From Propionibacteriaceae bacterium (lineage in GTDB: Bacteria > Actinomycetota > Actinomycetes > Propionibacteriales > Propionibacteriaceae), in assembly GCA_003158895.1 (NCBI GenBank), contig PMLO01000141.1, positions 4,863 to 32,133 on the forward strand: 27,271 bases of DNA. Direction: 5' to 3'. A program made the position numbers and the translations under genes. The notes beneath the pieces were generated by a model. It saw only the letters and a list, made by a program, of their open reading frames with translations. It did no database searches and was not told the DNA's origin. How positions within the stretch are numbered: the first letter of the stretch is position 1; the number at the start of each line of letters is the position of its first letter. Shown here piece after piece: positions 1 through 8,192 of the stretch.

Positions 1-1350
<1,350 letters not shown>

Positions 1351-1354
<4 letters not shown>

Positions 1355-1536
1355 CGTGAAACTCCTTGCATGAGGGGTACGACGCGGCCGACCGCACCGG
1401 CAACGTCGTCGTCTTCGGGGTAGAGCAGGGACCGGCCGATGACCAGCCCACGAACAGTCGACTGCTCGAGTGCGTCGGCCCAGCGGTCCTCGCCGTCGGC
1501 CTCGCCGTCGCCGACGATCACGCGCCTGCCGTCCAT
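1351..1536 (-). pseudogene. C-terminal remnant of a Cgl0158-type (DeoC/LacD-like) aldolase of the iol operon
   Basis: A 61-codon frame between iolC and mmsA. Its second half, VRGLVIGRSLLYPEDDDV followed by AGAVGRVV, matches the C-terminus of the TIM-barrel aldolase (about 290 residues) that usually sits between iolC and the dehydrogenase in actinobacterial inositol operons. The preceding VGDGEADGEDRWADAL resembles the GGDP-type loop and helix before it. About 230 N-terminal residues are missing. It overlaps the iolC 3' end by 19 nt, its ATG at 1536 has GGAGGG five bases upstream, and its TGA overlaps the mmsA ATG. It could therefore still be translated as a bridge peptide. The family match is from memory of the family, not a database search. 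Confidence 0.68.
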
Positions 1537-2549
1537 CGCGGCCCTCCGAGGATGTCGGTGTGACCGGCCTCGAGCACGCGGTCGATGTCATCAGATGTCG
1601 GCATGGCGGTCGAGCACTCGAGCCGCGACGCCACGATCGCCCCCGCCGCGCTGGCGCGCCGGATGGTCGTCTCCAGATCACGCCCATGGAGCAGCCCGTC
1701 GATGAGCGAACCGCCGAAGGCATCGCCTGCGCCGAGGCCGTTGTACGGGGTCGTGGGTGTCGGCGGTACGACGATGCGTTCGTCACTCGTCTTCGCGAGC
1801 GTGCCGAGTGGGCCCTGCTTGACGATGGCGATCTGTACGCCACGGTCGAGGAGCGCGTCGGCCGCGCGATCCGGATCGGTCTCGCCCACAGCGACCTCGC
1901 ACTCGGCACGGTTGCCCACTGCGACCGTCGACCGGGCCAGGCACCAGTCGTACCGGTGCCTCGCGGCGTCGGGGGAGTCCCAGAACATCGGGCGCCAGTC
2001 GAGGTCGAAGATCGTGTGCTGCCTTGTGCCGCGGTAGTCGAGCGCGGTGAGGTGCGCCGACCAGCTGGGCTCCTGGCACAGTCCCGTGCCCGTGAACCAG
2101 AACACCTTCGCGTCCCGGATCGCCTGGGCCGGCATGTCGTCGGGGGTGATCTGCAGGTCGGGGGCAGTGGGACGACGGTAGAAGTACAGCGGGAAGGTGT
2201 CGGGCGGGAAGATCTCGCAGAACGTGATGGGAGTGAGCTGCGCATCGGACGTGATCACGTAACGGTCGTCGACTCCCAGCCGCCTCATCTCCACCCGTGC
2301 CCACCGGCCGAACGGGTCGTCGCCGACGCCGGTGATCGTGGCGACGCCCTCGTTGCCGAGATGCGCGGCCGCGACGGCGATGTTGGTGGAGCTCCCCCCA
2401 AGGAACTTGCCGAAGCTCGTCACGTTCTCGAGGCTCACGCCGATCTGCAGCGGGTACAGGTCGATCCCGCAGCGGCCCATAGTGATCACGGGTGGCGTGC
2501 TTGTCGGGGTGGCGGTCACGAGAGGATCATATGTCAGGACATTTGCCAC
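1518..2549 (-). CDS. iolC: 5-dehydro-2-deoxygluconokinase IolC
   Basis: PfkB-family sugar kinase that phosphorylates 5-dehydro-2-deoxy-D-gluconate in myo-inositol catabolism. The protein has 343 residues. ITMGRCGIDLYPLQIG near residue 22, the ribokinase signature GKFLGGSSTNIAVAA, and FCEIFPPDTFPLYFYRRP are characteristic of IolC. The C-terminal PfkB signature YNGLGAGDAFGGSL contains the catalytic Asp. The start at 2549 is GTG with GAGA and GGAG upstream at imperfect spacing; a second in-frame GTG lies ten codons later. The last residues (after about MPTSDDIDRVLEAG) look like a junction tail, consistent with the deletion that created the aldolase remnant. It is the first gene of the minus-strand operon and faces the GntR gene. 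Confidence 0.93.
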   Translation of the reverse strand: MANVLTYDPLVTATPTSTPPVITMGRCGIDLYPLQIGVSLENVTSFGKFLGGSSTNIAVAAAHLGNEGVATITGVGDDPFGRWARVEMRRLGVDDRYVITSDAQLTPITFCEIFPPDTFPLYFYRRPTAPDLQITPDDMPAQAIRDAKVFWFTGTGLCQEPSWSAHLTALDYRGTRQHTIFDLDWRPMFWDSPDAARHRYDWCLARSTVAVGNRAECEVAVGETDPDRAADALLDRGVQIAIVKQGPLGTLAKTSDERIVVPPTPTTPYNGLGAGDAFGGSLIDGLLHGRDLETTIRRASAAGAIVASRLECSTAMPTSDDIDRVLEAGHTDILGGPRWTAGA

Positions 2550-2724
2550 GTCTAGTCTCTTCGCTCCAAGGTGAAATCAGCGCGCTCGGGCAGGTCACAC
2601 GGCGCCTGTGGTGGGACCGAGCCGGACATGTCATAGACTGCAGCCTTCGCCAGCGCCTGGCGGAGAATGTTCGAACAAGTCTCGTCATCTCCTTGAAGCG
2701 CGGATACAAGTCGGGGGGTCGTTA
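2550..2724. promoter_or_regulatory. Divergent iolC / gntR intergenic region with a palindromic operator candidate
   Basis: A 175-bp gap between divergent iolC and the GntR regulator gene that must hold both promoters. It contains one perfect 10-bp palindrome, TGTTCGAACA, at 2668-2677, a reasonable GntR half-site arrangement. TCATAGACT around 2630-2638 could be a -10 for gntR. No convincing -35 is visible. Operator assignment is inference from position only. Confidence 0.4.
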
Positions 2725-3456
2725 GTGACGACTGTAGACATCGTGGTCGACCGTACGTCCGACGTGCCACTGCACCAACAGATCTCCGTTGCTCTTCGTG
2801 CTGCGATCGCGTCGGGACAGCTGTCGCCGGGGTCGCGTGTGGAGAACGAGATCGACCTCGCAGCGCGGCTAGGGCTGTCGCGGCCGACCGTACGCCGCGC
2901 TATGGAGGATCTCGTCCACGCGGGCCTCGTCACCCGTCGCCGTGGAAGTGGCACCGTGGTCGCACCCAGCCAGGTACGGCGCCAGCTCAAGCTCACCTCC
3001 TTGTTCGACGACCTCGAAGCGGAAGGGCGGCGACCCACGACGACGGTGCTCGAGTTCTCGATCGCCATCGGTACGCCAGAGACGACGCAGCTTCTCGGTA
3101 TCGAGCCCAAGTCGGGCGTTCTGACGATCCGTCGGCTGCGGTTCGCGAGCGGGGAGCCCCTGGCCATCTTGACGAACGAGCTGCCGTCCGAGATCGCGCC
3201 CGACTACTCGGCGCTCGGGACCTCGGGGCTCTACGCGAGCCTGCGACAGAAAGGCGTGACGATCGCGGGCGCGACCCAGAGCATCGGGGCCCGGGTCGCG
3301 ACGCAGGCTGAGGCGGAGCTGCTCGGCGAGAAGGCCGGCGCCCCACTGCTCACGCTCGACCGCGTGGCGTACAGCGACTCCGGCCGCATCGTCGAACACG
3401 GCCACCACATCTACCGGGCGAGCCTGTACTCGTTCGACATGTCGATCCGCCAGTGA
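2725..3456 (+). CDS. GntR-family (HutC/UTRA) transcriptional regulator, probably of the iol genes
   Basis: A 243-residue regulator. The N-terminal winged helix (about residues 15-80) contains PLHQQISVALRAAIASGQL and GLSRPTVRRAMEDLVHAGLV, then the wing RRRGSGTVV. Residues 95-240 form a UTRA ligand-binding domain (LTIRRLRFASGEPLAI, ending in HHIYRASLYSFDM). I chose the GTG at 2725 because the GntR domain starts right after it and a G-rich stretch sits at 2713-2718; a longer frame from 2608 adds unrelated residues. It is transcribed divergently from iolC, so it is likely the local inositol regulator, binding a phosphorylated inositol-pathway sugar. The ligand is inferred from position. Confidence 0.9.
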   Translation: MTTVDIVVDRTSDVPLHQQISVALRAAIASGQLSPGSRVENEIDLAARLGLSRPTVRRAMEDLVHAGLVTRRRGSGTVVAPSQVRRQLKLTSLFDDLEAEGRRPTTTVLEFSIAIGTPETTQLLGIEPKSGVLTIRRLRFASGEPLAILTNELPSEIAPDYSALGTSGLYASLRQKGVTIAGATQSIGARVATQAEAELLGEKAGAPLLTLDRVAYSDSGRIVEHGHHIYRASLYSFDMSIRQ

Positions 3457-3493
3457 CCGTACGTCGCTGACGACGTGCTCCGGACAGCACAGA

Positions 3494-3530
3494 ACCGGGC
3501 CGCGCCCTGTACGGGTGAGCACAGCCCGGT
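3494..3530. terminator. Possible bidirectional terminator between gntR and groES
   Basis: ACCGGGC at 3494-3500 pairs with GCCCGGT at 3524-3530, with a smaller nested CCC/GGG pair in the loop. It lies between two converging genes. There is no clear T-tract, so this is a weak call. Confidence 0.3.
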
Positions 3531-3548
3531 CCGTACCGGAAGGTCGTC

Positions 3549-3833
3549 TCAGCTCGCGCTGCGCCCGAGCACCGCGAGAAGCTCGGTGGCGTCGATGATG
3601 AGGTACTCGTGGCCGTTCTGAGCGATCTCGGTGCCGGAGTACTTCGGGAAGAGGACCCTCTCCCCGACCTTCACGGTGATCGTGTCCTCATCGTCGCCGA
3701 CGGCGGCGACGATGCCCTTCTGCTGCTTCTCCTTGGCAGTGTCGGGGATCACGAGTCCGCTGGCCGTGACGCCCTCCTCCTCGATGATCTCGATGAGGAC
3801 ACGGGCGCCCAGAGGCTGGATGGAGTCGATCAC
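3549..3833 (-). CDS. groES: GroES-type co-chaperonin without an adjacent groEL
   Basis: A 94-residue Cpn10 protein, normal length for the family. IQPLGARVLIEIIEEEG starts the beta-barrel. The mobile loop region reads GVTASGLVIPDTAKEKQQ, keeping the hydrophobic tripeptide (LVI) that contacts GroEL. VKVGERVLFPKYSGTEI and EYLIIDATELLAVL complete the fold. The GTG at 3833 has GAAAGG seven bases upstream; a longer frame to 4085 is glutaredoxin antisense-frame sequence. It lies 41 bp downstream of a glutaredoxin gene on the same strand and is probably cotranscribed. No groEL follows and no CIRCE-like repeat is visible, so this is probably an accessory copy rather than the housekeeping groESL operon. 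Confidence 0.92.
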   Translation of the reverse strand: MIDSIQPLGARVLIEIIEEEGVTASGLVIPDTAKEKQQKGIVAAVGDDEDTITVKVGERVLFPKYSGTEIAQNGHEYLIIDATELLAVLGRSAS

Positions 3834-3874
3834 GGATGTGCCTTTCGTACGTGCGAATCGGGAACTGGAGACGG

Positions 3875-4144
3875 TCAGTGCGATGAGAGGCCGAGCATCC
3901 GGTCGATCCGCGGCTTGTCGAAGCCGATCACCGGTCGGCCGTCGATCTCGACCACGGGGACGCCCATCTGGCCCGTACGTCGCACGAGATCCCTGGCCGC
4001 GGCCTGATCCCGTGAGACGTCGACCTCGCGGAACGTGATCTTCTGCTCGGTGAGGTAGCGCTTCACCCGTACGCACCAGGGGCACGTCGGCGTGGTGAAC
4101 ACCAGCACCTTCGGCTGGCGCTTCGTGCTGTCCGGTGTCGTCAT
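3875..4144 (-). CDS. Glutaredoxin-family protein (CPWC)
   Basis: An 89-residue thioredoxin-fold protein. The redox motif CPWC is at residues 21-24 after KVLVFTTPT. The cis-proline segment TGQMGVPVV places P63 opposite the active site, and GFDKPRIDRML is the typical C-terminal glutathione/mycothiol-site region. Actinobacteria use mycothiol, so a mycoredoxin-like thiol reductase role in the cytosol is likely; NrdH-redoxin is the alternative. The ATG at 4144 has a strong GGAGGAG Shine-Dalgarno; an upstream in-frame ATG at 4174 would sit inside the promoter. It is first in an operon with groES, and its promoter carries a CsoR/CstR-like operator, suggesting induction by copper or reactive sulfur. 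Confidence 0.88.
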   Translation of the reverse strand: MTTPDSTKRQPKVLVFTTPTCPWCVRVKRYLTEQKITFREVDVSRDQAAARDLVRRTGQMGVPVVEIDGRPVIGFDKPRIDRMLGLSSH

Positions 4145-4171
4145 GGCTCCTCCACGTCTCGTGGGATTCAA

Positions 4172-4200
4172 CATATACCCCAGGGGGTATGTGGGTTCAA
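4172..4200 (-). promoter_or_regulatory. Glutaredoxin-groES promoter with CsoR/CstR-like operator in the spacer
   Basis: Read on the minus strand, TTGAAC (4195-4200) is a -35 and TATATG (4172-4177) a -10, separated by exactly 17 bases. Within and around the spacer is the near-perfect palindrome ATACCCC-AG-GGGGTAT (4175-4190). This is the arrangement of operators bound by the CsoR/CstR/FrmR family (copper, persulfide or formaldehyde sensors). No CsoR-family gene is in the window, so the repressor would act from elsewhere. The promoter elements are seen directly; the regulator identity is inferred from the known motif. Confidence 0.7.
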
Positions 4201-4217
4201 CTCGGCCGGGCGCCTGC

Positions 4218-4263
4218 TTGACTCATGTTGAACATCGGTTCAAAATGTTGAACATGAGTTCAA
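4218..4263 (+). promoter_or_regulatory. TetR-efflux operon promoter with twin TTGAAC-N4-GTTCAA operators
   Basis: TTGACT (4218-4223), 17 bases, then CAAAAT (4241-4246) form a plausible promoter whose start would fall near 4253, at the TetR ATG. Two 16-bp palindromes, TTGAAC-ATCG-GTTCAA (4228-4243) and TTGAAC-ATGA-GTTCAA (4248-4263), are 20 bp apart, on the same helical face. They cover the spacer, -10 and start codon. This fits autorepression by the TetR protein. Confidence 0.68.
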
Positions 4264-4919
4264 ACGACGATCGGACGACCGCGGCACGGATCCGCGACGC
4301 GGCGGTCGGGTACGTCGGGGAGCACGGCTGGGACAGGACCACGAGCCGCCAGATCGCCGCCGAAGCCGGGGTACCCGTCGGTCTCGTCAACTACCACTTC
4401 GGGTCGAAGGACGGCCTGCGGCAGGCGTGCGATGACTGGGTGATCGCCCAGCTCGCGGAGGACAAGGGGCTCATCCTGGGTGCCGGACCGCTTCCCCGCA
4501 TGGACACGTACATCGATGACCACCCCGAGCTTCGTCCGATCACCGAGTACATCGCTCAGTGCATGCGATCCGGGGGGCAGGTGGCCGAGCACTTCTTCGA
4601 GCGCATGGTCGAGCTGACTCGGGACATGATGGCGCTGGCTGCCGACGGGGGGACGTTCCGCCGCTACGACGACCCGTACGCCGCTGCGGTGATTCTCGTC
4701 GCGTACGGCGCCGGCGCATCCCTGTTCGGTGACACCATCGCCCGGCTGCTCGGCGGCACGAACCTGCTCGACACGGACACGTACAACCGTTACGTACGGA
4801 CGACCGTCGAGGACTACACCCACCCACTGATCATCGACGAGCGCTACCTCGACGCGCTCGACACACAAGACGTTCCCCCGGCGCCCGCCGAGGGTGATTT
4901 CCGCAAGGAGAACCAATGA
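4254..4919 (+). CDS. TetR/AcrR-family repressor of the adjacent ABC efflux genes
   Basis: A 221-residue TetR protein. The N-terminal helix-turn-helix is visible as TTSRQIAAEAGVPVGLVNYHF followed by the usual GSKDGL. The C-terminal ligand domain is about 160 residues and ends with an acidic tail. I chose the ATG at 4254; an in-frame ATG at 4245 and a longer frame to 4092 would begin inside or upstream of the promoter. No Shine-Dalgarno precedes it and the predicted transcription start coincides with the ATG, so the mRNA may be leaderless. Its TGA overlaps the ATG of the ABC ATPase. Gene order TetR-ATPase-permease matches mycobacterial Rv1219c-Rv1218c-Rv1217c, whose TetR member represses the pump. 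Confidence 0.9.
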   Translation: MSSNDDRTTAARIRDAAVGYVGEHGWDRTTSRQIAAEAGVPVGLVNYHFGSKDGLRQACDDWVIAQLAEDKGLILGAGPLPRMDTYIDDHPELRPITEYIAQCMRSGGQVAEHFFERMVELTRDMMALAADGGTFRRYDDPYAAAVILVAYGAGASLFGDTIARLLGGTNLLDTDTYNRYVRTTVEDYTHPLIIDERYLDALDTQDVPPAPAEGDFRKENQ

Positions 4920-5821
4920 GCACCAACGCGATAGAGATCTCGGGTCTCGTCAAGCGCTTCGGGTCGACCGTGGCGCTGGATGGCCTGACGATGAACGTAC
5001 CGACCGGCCAGGTCCACGGCTTCCTCGGCCCCAACGGCGCCGGCAAGTCGACGACCATCCGGGTGCTGCTCGGGCTGCTGCGTGCAGACGCCGGTACCGC
5101 GCGTCTGCTCGGCGGAGATCCGTGGCACGACGCGGCGAGCCTTCACAGGCGCCTCGCGTACGTGCCGGGCGACGTCAACCTGTGGCCCAACCTCACCGGC
5201 GGCGAGGCGATCGACGTGATCGGCCGTGCCCGCGGCGGCCTCGACAAGGCCAAGCGCGCGATGCTCATCGAGCGGTTCGACCTCGACCCGAAGAAGAAGG
5301 GCCGCGCGTACTCGAAGGGCAACCGGCAGAAGGTCGCCCTGATCGCGGCCCTGGCGTCCGATGTCGAGCTGCTGCTGCTCGACGAGCCCACGTCCGGCCT
5401 CGACCCGCTCATGGAGAAGGTGTTCAGCGACATCATCGTGTCGGAGCGCAAGGAGAACACGACGGTCCTGCTCTCGAGTCACATCCTCTCCGAGGTCGAG
5501 CGGCTGTGCGACCACGTGAGCATCATCCGTGAGGGCAAGGTCGTCGAGACCGGCACGCTCGACCAGCTCCGCCACCTGCACCGTACGCGCCTGTCTGCCA
5601 CCATCGGTGACCTTTCGATCCTGTCCAGGCTCGACGGTGTGCACCAGCTCGTTACGGAGAACGGCCGCACGACGTTCGAGGCCGACGACGACGCGATGCC
5701 TCCTGTACTCGCGGCGCTCGCACGCGCCGGCGCCACGGGCGTCACCGCCACACCGCCGAGCCTCGAAGAGCTGTTCCTGTCGCACTACGACACCCGCGCC
5801 AGTGAGAAGGCACTCGCATGA
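4916..5821 (+). CDS. ABC transporter ATP-binding protein, drug-efflux (DrrA-like)
   Basis: A 301-residue cytosolic ATPase. Walker A is GPNGAGKST near residue 38. The ABC signature is a variant, YSKGNRQKVAL, in place of LSGGQ, common in DrrA/polyketide-exporter ATPases. Walker B plus D-loop is LLLLDEPTSGLDP, and the switch His is in LLSSHILSEVE. The C-terminal third (after about residue 215) is the extra domain of this subfamily, ending SLEELFLSHY. It has an AAGGAG six bases before the ATG, overlaps the TetR stop by 4 nt and overlaps the permease start by 4 nt, so the three genes form one translation-coupled operon. Substrate unknown; hydrophobic drugs or polyketides are likely by family. Confidence 0.94.
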   Translation: MSTNAIEISGLVKRFGSTVALDGLTMNVPTGQVHGFLGPNGAGKSTTIRVLLGLLRADAGTARLLGGDPWHDAASLHRRLAYVPGDVNLWPNLTGGEAIDVIGRARGGLDKAKRAMLIERFDLDPKKKGRAYSKGNRQKVALIAALASDVELLLLDEPTSGLDPLMEKVFSDIIVSERKENTTVLLSSHILSEVERLCDHVSIIREGKVVETGTLDQLRHLHRTRLSATIGDLSILSRLDGVHQLVTENGRTTFEADDDAMPPVLAALARAGATGVTATPPSLEELFLSHYDTRASEKALA

Positions 5822-7422
5822 CCGGCTTCGGTGCGGCCTTCCACCTGGCGTTCCGGCGGAGCCGCATGTTCTACCTCTGGTGGGTGATCTCCCTGTCGGC
5901 GATCCTCCCGTTGACGGTGACCAAGTACCACGACCTCGTCCCCGCGGGCCAGAGCGGTCAGCTCGTCCTCGCGCAGCTCTCCGGCAACCCGACGATGCGC
6001 GCACTGCTCGGGCCGGCCTTCGAGCTCGGCAACGCCGGGGGCTTCACGTTCTGGCGAGTGGGTACGTTCACGGCGGCGGCCGTCGGCATGATGGCCGCTC
6101 TCGGCGTCATCCGCGCGACGCGGGCCGAGGAGGAAGAGGGACGCGTGGAGCTCGTACGGGCTGGCGCTGTCTCTCCCGCGGCACCCCTCGCGGCGGGCGT
6201 CGCTCTGGGCCTGATCGCATGCCTGGTGCTCGGGCTCCTCTCCGCGCTCATGATGCTGGCCGGTACGTCTGGCGTCGCCGGTGCGTTCGCCACGGGACTC
6301 GGACTCGCGCTCACCGGCACGATGTTCGTCGGTGTCGGCGCGGTGTGGGCGCAGGTGTTCCCCAGCGCCCGTACAGCTCGTGTCTGGTCGCTGGGCATCG
6401 TGCTCGGCGGCCTGTACCTGGCGCGCGCCATGGTCGACGCCCCGGCATCGACGCCGACCCTCGACGCCTGGCGCTGGGCGATGCCGCTCGACTGGGCGGC
6501 TCTCGCCCGTCCGTACGCGTCGGAGCGCTGGTGGGTCTTCCTGCTGCCGCTGGGGCTGACGGTGGTTCTCGTCGGTCTCGCGTTCTGGCTCGAGTCGCTG
6601 CGCGACGTCGGGGCTGGGCTGCGGGCCGCGTCGAGCGGCGCGGCCACCGCGTCGCCGTCCCTGTCGGGTGCGGTGGGCCTGTCGTGGCGGCTGTCACGGG
6701 TGAGCGTCGTCGGCTGGACCGTCGGCATCATCGTGACGGCTGTCAGCATGGGCGCGCTCTCGACGATGGTGGACTCCGCCTTCACTGGCCAGCCGCAGAT
6801 CCTGGACATGCTCCGGAAGCTCGGCGGCGGTACGCAGGTCATCCGCGACGCGTTCTTCTCGGCGATGCTCAGCATCATCGCGACGATCGTCACGATCGCC
6901 GGGATCATGTTCCTGTCGAGGCTGCGGTCGGAGGAGAACGACGGTCACTCCGAGGTCATGCTCTCGACGTCGACCACGCGTTGGACGTACGCACTGAGCA
7001 TGCTCGCTCCGGCGGTGCTGCTGCCGGTCGCCCTTCTCGTCGCAACCGGCGCGTCCCTGCCGATGATGCAGGCGATGCAGGACGGGTCGGCGGCCGTGAT
7101 CGGCACGATCACCAACGCATCGCTCGTCCTCGCGCCGGGGATCGTTCTGGTGATGGGCTTTGCGATGCTGCTGGTGGGTTGGCGGCCACGCTGGTACGGG
7201 CTCGCCTGGGTCGTCATCGGCTGGTCGATCTTCGTGTCGTGGATCCTCGCGCTGTTCAACCCACCGGATTGGCTGCTCAGGCTCCAGCCGTGGGGATTCC
7301 TGCCGAAGCTCCCCTCCGATCCCATGCGCTGGGGCGCGTTGAGCCTGGAGCTCGTCCTCGGCATGGGGATGATCGCCCTGGGCCTCATCGGCTACCGCCG
7401 CCGCGACATCGCGGGCCGGTAA
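5818..7422 (+). CDS. ABC transporter permease, polyketide/multidrug exporter type
   Basis: A 534-residue integral membrane protein with many hydrophobic segments, roughly twelve by eye, in two similar halves. The first begins FHLAFRRSRMFYLWWVISLSA; the second starts near residue 285 with LSWRLSRVSVVGWTVGIIV. The soluble stretch RATRAEEEEGRVELVRAGAVS and its counterpart SRLRSEENDGHSEVMLSTST occupy the same place in each half and are typical of the Rv1217c-like antibiotic exporter permeases. The ATG overlaps the ATPase stop. After the stop at 7422 comes a long inverted repeat that might end transcription. Confidence 0.9.
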   Translation: MTGFGAAFHLAFRRSRMFYLWWVISLSAILPLTVTKYHDLVPAGQSGQLVLAQLSGNPTMRALLGPAFELGNAGGFTFWRVGTFTAAAVGMMAALGVIRATRAEEEEGRVELVRAGAVSPAAPLAAGVALGLIACLVLGLLSALMMLAGTSGVAGAFATGLGLALTGTMFVGVGAVWAQVFPSARTARVWSLGIVLGGLYLARAMVDAPASTPTLDAWRWAMPLDWAALARPYASERWWVFLLPLGLTVVLVGLAFWLESLRDVGAGLRAASSGAATASPSLSGAVGLSWRLSRVSVVGWTVGIIVTAVSMGALSTMVDSAFTGQPQILDMLRKLGGGTQVIRDAFFSAMLSIIATIVTIAGIMFLSRLRSEENDGHSEVMLSTSTTRWTYALSMLAPAVLLPVALLVATGASLPMMQAMQDGSAAVIGTITNASLVLAPGIVLVMGFAMLLVGWRPRWYGLAWVVIGWSIFVSWILALFNPPDWLLRLQPWGFLPKLPSDPMRWGALSLELVLGMGMIALGLIGYRRRDIAGR

Positions 7423-7434
7423 GCGGCTCGCCTT

Positions 7435-7499
7435 GATCGAGGGGTCACGATCTGCAGGCTCGGGTCGTACGGGTCGGCACGTCCTGACCCCTCGACGTG
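7435..7499 (+). repeat. 65-bp dispersed repeat, copy 1
   Basis: Starts GATCGAGGGGTCACG and ends TGACCCCTCGACGTG, with arms TCGAGGGGTCA (7437-7447) and TGACCCCTCGA (7485-7495) forming an 11-bp stem around a 37-nt loop that contains CGTACGGGTC. It is 54/65 identical, without gaps, to the inverted copy at 7948-8012. It lies 12 bp after the efflux permease stop and could act as a terminator hairpin. Confidence 0.85.
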
Positions 7500-7515
7500 T
7501 GGGTGGGGCGCCTCA

Positions 7516-7582
7516 GAGTCGAGTGGTCAGTTCGTGTCGCGACTCGCCGTCTGTTGCGGGCGTGTCGTGACTCCTCGACGTG
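7516..7582 (+). repeat. 65-bp dispersed repeat, degenerate copy 3
   Basis: Same orientation as copy 1 and 16 bp after it. The left arm reads TCGAGTGGTCA (7519-7529). The right part (7558-7582) matches copy 2 at 22 of 25 positions, ending CGTGACTCCTCGACGTG. The central part is poorly conserved. Confidence 0.6.
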
Positions 7583-7638
7583 TGGGGTGGCGGTGCCTGG
7601 TGTGTACGAGCCGGGCGGTACTGGGTCTCTCGCGGAGG

Positions 7639-7818
7639 TCAGGCCTGTCCCTGCTTGCGAAGAAGCTCGGAGCGCAGGTCCCAGAGCTCCGGGTCGTTGC
7701 GGGCCAGATAGACGAGGCCGCAGTCGGCGGGGCCGGTGGCGCCAGGCCAGCACAGTGAGCAGGGGTCGCCCGGCCGTACGGGGCACTTCGCGTCGGGCCG
7801 CGAGGTCGGGGAGGGCAT
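7639..7818 (-). CDS. Small four-cysteine protein (DUF6767-like)
   Basis: A 59-residue protein with the core KCPVRPGDPCSLC, ten residues, then a fourth Cys in GPADCGLVYLA, and a charged C-terminal helix (DPELWDLRSELLRK). The C-x7-C-x2-C-x10-C spacing suggests a small metal site. I recall this CPxRPGxPCxLC...GPxxCGLVYL pattern from a conserved actinobacterial domain of unknown function, probably DUF6767; that name needs checking. The ATG at 7818 sits just before the conserved core, with GGAG only two bases upstream, so the start is uncertain; the open frame continues to 7950. It lies between inverted copies of the 65-bp repeat. Function unknown. Confidence 0.62.
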   Translation of the reverse strand: MPSPTSRPDAKCPVRPGDPCSLCWPGATGPADCGLVYLARNDPELWDLRSELLRKQGQA

Positions 7819-7947
7819 GACTCCACGGTACGCGCGGTCGCGTGGGGCTCGGACCGGCGACCAGTGCTCGACCGCAAGGACACATGCCCGAGAGCCGATC
7901 TCGGCACGCATGGAGTCGACCCTTCGAGGACAGGCCCGCCACCCCGT

Positions 7948-8012
7948 CACGTCGAGGGGTCACGACACGCTGACCCGTACGTGCCGCGGTAGCAGAACGT
8001 GACCCCTCGATC
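7948..8012 (-). repeat. 65-bp dispersed repeat, copy 2 (inverted)
   Basis: The reverse complement of copy 1 with 54/65 identity and no gaps. Arms TCGAGGGGTCACG (7952-7964) and CGTGACCCCTCGA (7998-8010) form a perfect 13-bp stem with a 33-nt loop. The flanking stretches 7819-7947 and 8013-8192 show no gene or other feature I can support. Confidence 0.85.
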
Positions 8013-8192
8013 GCGAAGGGCGCCTGCCGGCATGCGACGTGGGCGAGGGCCGCTGGCGAGCTACCACAGACATCGACCACACGCCCGGGACCACGACTCG
8101 ACTGCCGGTCAGCGCGGACTCGTGGACACGGCTCTGCGGAACCACGCGGCGGCGACACAATGAGCCAACAGGCGAGGACTGAGGAGGAAGCC

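Noticed and set aside
3834..3874. HrcA/CIRCE control of groES
   Set aside because: No TTAGCACTC-N9-GAGTGCTAA-like repeat is visible upstream of groES or its operon promoter.
5529..7436. A 635-codon plus-strand frame over the ABC permease
   Set aside because: Arg-rich shadow of the permease, which has clear membrane segments and family motifs in the other frame.
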